64,000 bases of DNA from Gryllotalpicola protaetiae. GTDB taxonomy: Bacteria > Actinomycetota > Actinomycetes > Actinomycetales > Microbacteriaceae. Below are positions 40,423 to 47,805 of the stretch, piece after piece (positions within the stretch are counted from its first letter, which is position 1; each line of letters opens with the position of its first letter). Under the pieces are notes generated by a model, which was given only the letters and a program-made list of their open reading frames with translations, had not been told where the DNA came from and did not search any database. A program made the position numbers and the translations under genes. The DNA is taken from contig NZ_CP032624.1 of assembly GCF_003627055.1 (NCBI RefSeq), positions 372,001-436,000 of the forward strand, written 5' to 3'.

Positions 40423-42041
40423 AGGTGCTCCATTCTGAGGCTCGATGAGTCTGACTCCACGAGCTCCGCAATGCGTCGCGCGAGACGGACCAGGGCGGTG
40501 TCTGTGCCCGGGCGTGCGATGAGGCAGATACCGACCGGCGCCGGTCCGAGCGGCGAGGGCACCGTGAGCAGCGGTACTGAGACAGCGGGCAGCCCTGCGA
40601 CGGCGGCGGGCGTCGTCAACTGCAATGTCGTGTATCGAACGGTCTCTATCTGCTGTCCGCTGGCGGTGCGCATGGGTGCCGGACCGGGCGTAGTCGGCAA
40701 TATCAGCACGGAATCATGCACCAGGCGTACGAGCCGCGTTCGCAGCGGCTCGAGTGCGGCGCGGGCCACCGATTCCTGCCCGGCCGTGATGTCAGATGCA
40801 GCACGGAATCGTTCAGCCACAGCCTGCCCGAGCGTTCCCGGGTGGTCCTGCAGCCACGCGGCGTTGTTGCGCCATGCCTCTGCGCCCTGGACGACGCGGA
40901 ATGGCCAGAGATACTCGTCGAGCTCGCCGATCCTGACGGATTCGAGCTGTGGGGCGCCGACATGGGTCGCGAGCCGGACCAGCAGTGATTCGAACGCCGT
41001 TCGCGTTTCGGGCGCGACTGCAGCGAGCGCCTCGTCGGGGACAAGGAGCCGCCACGGCAGGGCATCGCCGGATTCGTCAAGCGCGGCCTCGGTCGACTCG
41101 GATCTGGAATAGCTCAGACACCAATCCGCGACACGTTGAAGCGTTTCGCCGTCACGTGCCAGCCAACCGATCGTGTCGAAGGTTTGGGAAAGGGGCAGCA
41201 GGCCCTGGCGCGGCACAAGCCCGTGCGTGGTGCGTATCCCCCACAGACCCTGATAAGAGGCGGGCACGCGAATCGATCCGGCTGTGTCGGTAGCAAGCGA
41301 GATGTCTGCCTGGCCGGTGGCGACGGCCGAGGCCGGCCCACTCGAGGATCCGCCCGGCAGTGCGCCCGGAAGCGCCCCGTTGGCCGGGGTACCGTAGTGC
41401 GCATTGTCTCCGCTGATCGAATAGGCGAACTCATCGGTGCGGGCGATGCCGCGGAGCGATGCGCCCCCGCGGAGGAGATCCGAGACGGCTGGAGCGGTCG
41501 TCGTTTCGGCTCGTGCCGCGTCGAGGAAGGCAGGGTTCCCCGCCCCGATGCGGTAGCCCTTGATGGCGAAGAGATCCTTGACCGCCACAGTCAATCCGAC
41601 GAGCGGTCCGCTCCATGCGCCCTGCCAGAGCGGATCGCCCACCGCGCGCCATACTGAACGGTCGAACGACTGAGGCCGCGGAGTGACGTGCGCGGCGGTG
41701 ATGAGCCATCGGCCTTCGCGCTTTTGCCAGATTTGTGTTTGCAAGCCCGTGCCGCCGCCTGCGTAGCGCGAGGTTGACACGAGCAGCGCGACGTCTTCCG
41801 CGAGCGCGCGGTACTCGAGGCGCTCGATGGTGCGGGACGGTACCCCTCCGCGTGCACTGCGGAAGGTGCTGATCGCGTCGTGTCCAATCAGCAGACCAGC
41901 GCCGTCCCCTCGCATGGTCTCGGCCCCGAGCGCGAACTCTGCATCGAGAGCCTCGAGATCGTTCTCGACGAGGGCCAGCTCATAGCGCTTGAAGGCGAGC
42001 ATCAGTTCCACCGGGATTGCTTCCGGCGATCGGTCAGTCAC
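40419..42041 (-). CDS. AtzH-like domain fused to amidase-signature hydrolase
   Basis: 540 residues. Residues 8-125 form an AtzH/HpxZ-like (SnoaL-type) domain (VELMLAFKRYELALVENDLE, TIERLEYRALAEDVAL). The rest is an amidase-signature enzyme with catalytic Lys in TVAVKDLFAIKG, cis-Ser in PGGSSSGPASAV and nucleophile Ser in TDTAGSIRVPASYQG. AtzE/HpxY-type amidases and HpxZ are separate genes in oxalurate or s-triazine pathways; here they are one chain. It would hydrolyse a small amide such as oxalurate or a ureido compound. GTG start at 42041, overlapping the preceding remnant's stop by 8 nt. Confidence 0.85.
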   Translation of the reverse strand: MTDRSPEAIPVELMLAFKRYELALVENDLEALDAEFALGAETMRGDGAGLLIGHDAISTFRSARGGVPSRTIERLEYRALAEDVALLVSTSRYAGGGTGLQTQIWQKREGRWLITAAHVTPRPQSFDRSVWRAVGDPLWQGAWSGPLVGLTVAVKDLFAIKGYRIGAGNPAFLDAARAETTTAPAVSDLLRGGASLRGIARTDEFAYSISGDNAHYGTPANGALPGALPGGSSSGPASAVATGQADISLATDTAGSIRVPASYQGLWGIRTTHGLVPRQGLLPLSQTFDTIGWLARDGETLQRVADWCLSYSRSESTEAALDESGDALPWRLLVPDEALAAVAPETRTAFESLLVRLATHVGAPQLESVRIGELDEYLWPFRVVQGAEAWRNNAAWLQDHPGTLGQAVAERFRAASDITAGQESVARAALEPLRTRLVRLVHDSVLILPTTPGPAPMRTASGQQIETVRYTTLQLTTPAAVAGLPAVSVPLLTVPSPLGPAPVGICLIARPGTDTALVRLARRIAELVESDSSSLRMEHL

Positions 42042-42432
42042 GTCCCACCTCGGCAAAGTCCGACTCCCGGATGCGGGCGTGCACGCCGCACACGATGTCC
42101 ATGACCTGGGAGATGTTGAAGTCGGTTGCGGCCGAAAGGTATGCGTAGGCGAGATGCTCATCCATTCCGAACCGCGCCTGAAAGAGCGAGAGTGCGGCGC
42201 GCACGGCCTTGCGTACCGCCTCGTTCAGGTGCGGCCGCTTGCTCCCTGCGACCGCGACGCCCATGGTGCCGAGGAACGGTGTCAAAGGGAACGCGGCAAC
42301 GCGAGAACCGCGCTCCTCCACTGGGACCAGACCAACGAGGCTGCCTGCATGCTGCTCTGCTCTCACCGGCTGCACCACTGGGCCACGGGTGCAGCGGCGC
42401 TCCCGTCGCGCGCGCGACGCGAGCTGTGCCAC
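42034..42432 (-). pseudogene. Acetamidase/formamidase remnant (5'-truncated, internally deleted)
   Basis: The last 89 residues match the acetamidase/formamidase family: FPLTPFLGTMGVAV, then directly EAVRKAVRAALSLFQARFGM and AYAYLSAATDFNISQVMDIV, a characteristic C-terminal block. The N-terminal two-thirds with the metal site, and the stretch normally between the GTMGVA and EAVRK blocks, are missing. The upstream 40 residues are unrelated Arg-rich sequence. It sits inside the urate operon between HIU hydrolase and the amidase and is probably inactive. Confidence 0.65.
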
Positions 42433-42470
42433 CGCCGTTCCAAATCGGTCCCTCGTGAGCGATCATGCGG

Positions 42471-42875
42471 TCAGCTCCCGCGGTACGCCGTGTACGCGAA
42501 TGGACCGAGCAGAACTGCGAGGTGCACGTTCTCGCCGGGCGAGAAGACCTTGAATGCGATTACGACCTCGGGAAAGAAACTGCTTGACCTCCGGCTGGCG
42601 AAGAAAGCGGCGGTATCGAGCATTAGTCGATAGCAGCCTGCGGAAACCGCTTCAGGTCCCAACCGGTCAATTCTCCCGTCTTCGTCCGTCAGCTGGCGCC
42701 CCAGCGGCCGCCACCCAGCGTCCGACCGGCTCTCAAGTGCGACCGCGAGTCGGGGGGCAGGGCCGCCGGTCACGGTGTCCAGCACATGAACACTGAGGTG
42801 GCCGTCATCCGGTTCGGATACCGACGCCGCAGCGTCCCCGTTCACCCGGCAGAACCCGCCGCGATCGACCGGCAC
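42471..42875 (-). CDS. uraH: 5-Hydroxyisourate hydrolase (transthyretin-like)
   Basis: 134 residues, second step of urate breakdown: hydrolyses 5-hydroxyisourate to OHCU. Signature residues: LSVHVLDTVTGGPAPRL (His, first catalytic), RQLTDEDGRID (Arg), and the C-terminal FAYTAYRGS with the hallmark YRGS. It is about 15-25 residues longer than typical at the N-terminus; GTG 42875 abuts the permease stop (TGAGTG), but a GTG at 42845 would give a family-length protein. No uraD decarboxylase is nearby. Confidence 0.9.
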   Translation of the reverse strand: MPVDRGGFCRVNGDAAASVSEPDDGHLSVHVLDTVTGGPAPRLAVALESRSDAGWRPLGRQLTDEDGRIDRLGPEAVSAGCYRLMLDTAAFFASRRSSSFFPEVVIAFKVFSPGENVHLAVLLGPFAYTAYRGS

Positions 42876-44399
42876 TCACTTTGAGGCATCATCGTGACTC
42901 TGGTCTCGCTCATTGATGATCCGGATCGCCGCAGTGTCCGGCTGACCCTTGTTGAAGCCTCCACCGTGCGATAGCACCTCGATCTCCTCGTCCGAGACCT
43001 GCAGCGGGGGCGCAGCCGCCAGGCCGCTGGGCTGAGGCGGGGCACTGGGCCGAAATACGTTGAAGAAGAGGTTCAACGCGACCGCCGAGATGCTCGCAGC
43101 GCTGATTCCGGAGCTGAAGATGGTCACGAACCAGCTCGGGAAATGCGTCCAGAAGCCCGATGCCACGATGGGGATCGCGCCCATCGAGATCGAGACCGCA
43201 ACGATCACCAGGTTGTTGGTGTCACGGAAGTCCGCCTTCAAGAGGGTGCGGATGCCGCTCGCCGCAACCGTCCCGAACAGCACGAATCCAGCCCCGCCGA
43301 GAACAGGCTGCGGAATCACGTTGACGACCGACGCGGCAACGGGGAACAGCCCGAGGATCACGAGGATCGCCCCGCCGGAGGCCACCACGAAGCGGCTCTT
43401 GACACCCGAGATCGCGACAAGGCCCACGTTCTGCGCGAACGCGGTCGTCGGGAACGAGTTAAACACGGGCGCCACTACCGAAGAGAGCATATCGGCGCGC
43501 AGGCCGTCAGCGACACGGCGAGAGTCGATTCGAGTTCCGACGATCTCGCTCACCGCGAGAAGGTCGGCCGTCGTTTCGACCATGATGACCAGAGCGACGA
43601 TCACCATCGAGACGATCGCGCCGAAGTCGAACGTCGGCAATCCGAACGCGAACGGCTTCGGGAAGGCGAAGACGGCCGACTGGCCCACCGCTGAGAAATT
43701 GGTCTGGCCGGTGAACAACGCGATGATCGTCCCAATCGCCAGCCCGAGCAGCACCGAGAATCGGGAGAGGATCGGGATCTTCGACAGCACGAGCACGATC
43801 GCCAGCGTGAGCATCCCCAGGCCGACGTTCCCGGCTGTTGCGTATTCCGGATTGGCGACCGTCTTGCCCGCTTCCGTGATGGTCGGCTGGCCGGTGATCC
43901 AGCCGGCTGCGGTCGGAAGCAAAGACAGTCCGATGACCGTGATGATCGACCCGGTCACCACCGGAGGGAAGAAGCGCACGATACTGGAGAAGAACGGCGC
44001 GACGATGAGGCCGACCACTCCGGCGACGATGATGGCGCCGTATACCACTCCGAGGCTCTTAGGCCCTCCGCCGTGGTTCACGATGATCGTAATCATCGTC
44101 GAGACCGAGGCGAATGAGATGCCCTGGACGAGTGGCAGCTGTGACCCAAAATAGGGAACGCCGAGCGTCTGCAGAAGAGTAGAGGCACCGCTAATGAAGA
44201 GTGCGCACGCCACAAGGAGCGCTTGCTGGGCCGGGCTCAAACCGGCGGCGCCGCCGATGATCAGCGGCACCGCGATCACGCCGCCGAACATGGATAGCAC
44301 GTGCTGAAGTCCGTAGCCAACGGATCTCGCGATCGGGTACTTCTCATCTTCAGGTCGAGTGCCGACTCTCCTGCCGGTCGTCAAGTTGGTGGCAGTCAT
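42876..44399 (-). CDS. NCS2 nucleobase:cation symporter, probable urate/xanthine permease
   Basis: 507-residue symporter with about 12-14 helices of the nucleobase-ascorbate family. Signature AFAQNVGLVAISGVKSR on helix 10 and VSMVIVALVIMVETTADL in helix 8, with Glu in the latter; N-terminal YGLQHVLSMFGGVIAVPLI. In this operon, between uricase and HIU hydrolase, urate is the likely cargo, driven by protons or sodium. GGAGAAACT upstream of ATG 44399 is the ribosome-binding site. Confidence 0.93.
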   Translation of the reverse strand: MTATNLTTGRRVGTRPEDEKYPIARSVGYGLQHVLSMFGGVIAVPLIIGGAAGLSPAQQALLVACALFISGASTLLQTLGVPYFGSQLPLVQGISFASVSTMITIIVNHGGGPKSLGVVYGAIIVAGVVGLIVAPFFSSIVRFFPPVVTGSIITVIGLSLLPTAAGWITGQPTITEAGKTVANPEYATAGNVGLGMLTLAIVLVLSKIPILSRFSVLLGLAIGTIIALFTGQTNFSAVGQSAVFAFPKPFAFGLPTFDFGAIVSMVIVALVIMVETTADLLAVSEIVGTRIDSRRVADGLRADMLSSVVAPVFNSFPTTAFAQNVGLVAISGVKSRFVVASGGAILVILGLFPVAASVVNVIPQPVLGGAGFVLFGTVAASGIRTLLKADFRDTNNLVIVAVSISMGAIPIVASGFWTHFPSWFVTIFSSGISAASISAVALNLFFNVFRPSAPPQPSGLAAAPPLQVSDEEIEVLSHGGGFNKGQPDTAAIRIINERDQSHDDASK

Positions 44400-44465
44400 A
44401 GTTTCTCCAGAGTTCGGGGTCGGGTACTGCGGGGGATGCGTTGAAGCGGTCGTCTGCCGGAGGAC

Positions 44466-45359
44466 TTAGCAGAATCCGGGGATGCCAGCCCAGACCCGCT
44501 CGGCGGGAGGGACGTCATCGCGAAGCACGGTGGCTTCAATCAGGCCGTACGGACGGTCGGCTGCATAGAACACCTCGTTGGGGTTTTCGAGTCCGAACGG
44601 CGCGAGATCGACGAGGAAGTGGTGCCTGTTGGGAAGCGAAAACTTGATCTCTGCGACAGCGCCGAATTCGCGAAGGATGGTTTCGCCCATGGCGTACAGG
44701 GTCTGTTGAAGCGCCAGAGAGTGCGTCTCGGCGAATACGTCGAGCAGTCGCGCGCGGATCTCCGTGTACAGCCCGTTGTAATCGTGAGCAGCGCCGAGGT
44801 ACCTCCAGCGCGCGCTTACTTTGGTGGCAAGGATCCGCTCGTTGGTTTCGGCGAGGGTCGTGTAGATATCGCGCGGGAAGCCGTGGAACTCGCTCCCTGT
44901 CGTTTTCAGAACGACTAGGTCCGTGAGTCCTGCTACCACCGTGATGTCTTCGCCGTCCAGCTCAACGACCGCGGTCCTAGTCTCTTGACCCTCACGGACG
45001 AAAGAGTGGTCATGCTCGACGCCGCCGACGAGTATCCGCTGCCAGGAGTATTGCTCGGCGGCCCACCGGCCACCGCTGATCCACTCGAAGGCATCTACGA
45101 AATGCCGCCCAAGGGTGATCAGGAAGTCTTCCGGCGAAGTCACACCGTATTTCTTTGCGAAGGCATAGACGGTGTTCTTCTGGGTGTCAGTTGCCACGAC
45201 ATGCCCGTTGTCGCCCACCAAGTGGCTTGCAGCGAGATCCCCGCGCAGCTGACTGGAGACGTTCAGGTCCGTGATCTCATGCCGCGCGGTATCGCGGACG
45301 ACGCGAACCACCCGAACTTCGGCCTTGCCGTACTGGTTGTCACCCAGAACGATCGCCAT
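44466..45359 (-). CDS. Urate oxidase (factor-independent urate hydroxylase)
   Basis: 297-residue uricase (PucL-C-terminal type) that oxidises urate to 5-hydroxyisourate with oxygen and no cofactor. Two T-fold domains; typical patterns YGKAEVRVVRVVRD, VVATDTQKNTVYAFAKKYGVTS and KTTGSEFHGFPRD, then LPNRHHFLVDLAPFGLENPNEVF near the end. Strong ribosome-binding site (GGAGG) 7 nt from ATG 45359. First gene of the urate operon, divergent from the XRE-cupin regulator. Confidence 0.96.
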   Translation of the reverse strand: MAIVLGDNQYGKAEVRVVRVVRDTARHEITDLNVSSQLRGDLAASHLVGDNGHVVATDTQKNTVYAFAKKYGVTSPEDFLITLGRHFVDAFEWISGGRWAAEQYSWQRILVGGVEHDHSFVREGQETRTAVVELDGEDITVVAGLTDLVVLKTTGSEFHGFPRDIYTTLAETNERILATKVSARWRYLGAAHDYNGLYTEIRARLLDVFAETHSLALQQTLYAMGETILREFGAVAEIKFSLPNRHHFLVDLAPFGLENPNEVFYAADRPYGLIEATVLRDDVPPAERVWAGIPGFC

Positions 45360-45495
45360 CTTCGCCCTCCTGACTCTGGGCCAGGTGTAGCCCACGGTTG
45401 CGAAGGTAGTGAGGCCCGACCGTCAAAAGGTTTCCTCGCCGTCACAGTCGCATTTCCACGAATAGCATCGGCTGAAGGCCTGCGGGTGGCCCGGC

Positions 45496-45501
45496 TAACA
45501 T
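45496..45501 (+). promoter_or_regulatory. -10 box TAACAT of the XRE-cupin gene
   Basis: TAACAT lies 7 nt before ATG 45509; the in-frame ATG at 45500 would sit inside the box. Confidence 0.5.
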
Positions 45502-45508
45502 GTGCGGC

Positions 45509-46144
45509 ATGTCCGATCACCGTGGCGCCCTGCCATCCGTGAGCAGCAAAGAGCTTGGCTCGCGCATCCGCAGCCTGCGGCGATTTTCAGGGCTCTCGAC
45601 GAGGCAGTTGGCCGAAGCGATTGCGGTGACGCCGAACGCGATCACTCAGATCGAGCGGGGCGCGATGCGACCCTCCGTCAATCGCCTCATCGAGATCGTC
45701 TCAGTCCTCGATGTGCCGCTGTCCGCGATCTTCGACGAGCGCCCAGCATCCACGGCAAGCGAGTTCGTCGCATCCGCCAATCCGATCGCTGCAGATCCTG
45801 AGGAAGCGAGGGTTTCTCGGGCGGCGCAGGTCCCACCGGTCGGTCTTGGCAGTCGGGTCACCTATCGCCGACTCACACCGCACGCGGTGCGGCGATTTGA
45901 GATGTTCGAGACGTCATACCCGCCTCACACCTCATCTGGTGCTCCCGGGAAGTACTTGGTTCACCGCGGACAGGAGATCGGAAGCATCATTTCCGGCGCG
46001 CTGACAATCGAGTTCCCCGGAACCGAAATCGTGCTCGGACCGCGTGACTCCATCACCTTCTCGGCCGGCAGGCCACATCGAGTCCGCAACGATGGCAACG
46101 AATACGCCATTGCACTCTGGGTGACCTTTCGCGGTGATGCCTGA
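45509..46144 (+). CDS. XRE-type regulator with cupin sensor domain
   Basis: 211 residues: N-terminal XRE helix-turn-helix (SRIRSLRRFSGLSTRQLAEA, TPNAITQIERG, about 15-70) and a C-terminal cupin (about 140-205, SAGRPHRVRNDGNEY) that could bind a small ligand. PuuR-like regulators with this layout govern polyamine, purine or urate genes. It is divergent from uricase, so it probably controls the urate operon; the ligand may be urate or a breakdown product. The start at 45509 follows the leaderless rule. Confidence 0.88.
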   Translation: MSDHRGALPSVSSKELGSRIRSLRRFSGLSTRQLAEAIAVTPNAITQIERGAMRPSVNRLIEIVSVLDVPLSAIFDERPASTASEFVASANPIAADPEEARVSRAAQVPPVGLGSRVTYRRLTPHAVRRFEMFETSYPPHTSSGAPGKYLVHRGQEIGSIISGALTIEFPGTEIVLGPRDSITFSAGRPHRVRNDGNEYAIALWVTFRGDA

Positions 46145-46249
46145 GCCGGAAGTCACGATCTGCACGCGCCCACACTCCACCTCCCGGGAGCCTCGCGGGG
46201 GATGATTCCGCCTGCAGCCGCGAAGACCCGGACGGTTATAGGGATCTGA

Positions 46250-46622
46250 ACGGTATTGAGCGCAGCGTCCGAAGTCGCTTGCTTCGTCGGCGGCGAAGGC
46301 ACCTGTCGGTCGCGGCAGTCGTCGTAGCACGTGTCATCGTCGTCGCTTTGCTCACGACCGAAGTGGTCTGGCCGACCCAGGCTTCGGCGTTGCGCCATCC
46401 CATGCAGGGCATCGCTGTTTAGGCTTACCACGGCTCCATCGACTGGCCTGAACTGGCCGATCAACACATCCATTTCGTCTGGGTCAAGGCCACTGAGGGC
46501 TCCCGTTTTCGCGACCCGCGCTTCGCGGCCAACTGGGCCGGAGCGCACGCCGCTGGCTCATCGTCGGCGCCGTACCATGTCGTCAACATGGATAGCCCAG
46601 GAAGCGACCGGGCCGAAGAGAT
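46250..46622 (+). pseudogene. GH25 lysozyme-like remnant with in-frame stop
   Basis: In one frame: a hydrophobic N-terminal segment (VARVIVVALLTTEVVWP) and SALRHPMQGIAV, then a TAG stop at 46420-46422, then AYHGSIDWPELADQHIHF, VWVKATEGSRFRDPRF, and SAPYHVVNMDSPGSDRAEEI, the barrel strands of a glycosyl-hydrolase-25 (phage or secreted lysozyme) domain. Ancestral GIAVSAYHG is implied. The sequence passes without a gap into the recombinase remnant. Inactive. Confidence 0.75.
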
Positions 46623-47194
46623 AGTGGCTGTGCCCAGCCGCACCACCAGCTCTACCAAGTCGAGCACGCCGTTGAGCGGCATGACCGAAAGAAGCACTTC
46701 ACCGACGCCTTCGTTGCCCTGGTCCGCCAGTCAATGACTTCGGTCGTGAACGACCAGGACGCATCGCAGCGGCGGTTGAAGCTCAGCTGGACCGGCTGGA
46801 CTCACAGGAGGAGAAGCTCATCGACCTTGCCGCAGACGCCGAACTCCCGCAGGAAAGAAGCCGTGCGCGCATGTGGAAGATCCAGCGTGAGCGCGAACGC
46901 CTTACGGGACAGCTCAAGGGCGTCGACACAGACCTCGGTATCGGCGAAAAGGCGGTTGGGGCGCACCTTGCCCTGCTGCACGACGCCTACGCGCTCCAGA
47001 TGGCAGCTGACGACGAGAACAAGCGACGCCTGAACCAGATGACCTTCGAGGCCATCTTCATCAGCGACGCCGACGTGACTGTCAACGAGATCTATGAGCC
47101 CTACGACTCGCTCTACCCGGGGCAGGAAGCCTTCGATGCACGCATCCGGCGGTCCGGGCAAGGGAGCCACCCGAAACCGCGAGAGGCGACCTAA
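46623..47194 (+). pseudogene. Large serine recombinase C-terminal remnant
   Basis: Frame from 46623 reads GCAQPHHQLYQVEHAVERH, then KKHFTDAFVALVRQSM, the coiled-coil and zinc-ribbon region of large serine recombinases; about 46740 the frame shifts and GRERPGRIAAAVEAQLDRLD, AADAELPQERSRARMWKI and NKRRLNQMTFEAIFISDAD follow to the TAA at 47192. The catalytic N-terminal domain is missing. It lies 95 nt from ssrA and is a trace of a former integrative element. Confidence 0.8.
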
Positions 47195-47209
47195 ATGGGT
47201 CGCCTCTCG
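47180..47209. terminator. Terminator hairpin between recombinase remnant and ssrA
   Basis: A perfect 12-bp stem, CGAGAGGCGACC (47180-47191) and GGTCGCCTCTCG (47198-47209), encloses TAAATG; the recombinase TAA lies in the loop. It would stop transcripts from both the remnant and tmRNA. Confidence 0.75.
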
Positions 47210-47288
47210 TTCGAACAGCTTGTGACAGCGCCTTTCGCGTTCTTCTTCCACACGCTCTTTGCGGAGCGTGTTTCGAATACCGACCAAA

Positions 47289-47681
47289 TGGTGGAGATGG
47301 GGGGAATTGAACCCCCGTCCATCGCTGTGGTCGTCCGCATTCTCCGGGTGCAGCCGCGCTTATCGCTTTTCTCGGTCCCGAGGCTAGGTGGCGGCCACCA
47401 CCTCGACGAACCCAGCCCTAGTGCAAGTCCCCAACCGCCCTAAGGCGTAACGGTCGAGCAAGCCTTCAAGATGACGCCGAGGCCGGGTGGAAGGCGAGTC
47501 ACCGGCGCGACGGTCGTTTACCGGCTAGGAAGGACTACGCCGCGAGGGCGAGGTCGGCCTTGGCCGCGACAGTGCTGTTGGAATTGGCACTTATGTTTTG
47601 CGAGGGTCGTTAACGAGATAACCCCGCATCCTCGGCCCGCTTCTCAGACTCGCTCAGGCGATGTCGAAACCGATCATCCCC
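47289..47681 (-). ncRNA. ssrA: Transfer-messenger RNA (ssrA)
   Basis: 393-nt tmRNA. The 5' end GGGGATGATCGGTTTCGACA (from 47681) pairs with the 3' acceptor strand CATCTCC before ACCA; the T-arm GGGGGTTCAATTCCCCCC is at the 3' end, which encodes CCA (47291-47289). The tag frame runs from GCC at 47588 to TAG at 47535 and codes ANSNSTVAAKADLALAA, ending in LAA as required for degradation. It rescues ribosomes stalled on broken mRNA together with SmpB encoded 2.8 kb downstream on the map. Confidence 0.97.
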
Positions 47682-47805
47682 ATGGGGTGACCGGTCGGTG
47701 CGGGCGCTGTCACACGCTGTCGAGTTGTGCAAGATGCATCCGCTCGAAAACGAACGGCTCACCAATATACAACGGATGCCGGGGCGGAAGATTCCATGAC
47801 GGCGA

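Noticed and set aside
42433-42470. Separate small gene between HIU hydrolase and the acetamidase remnant
   Set aside because: Only 38 nt with no open frame or motif.
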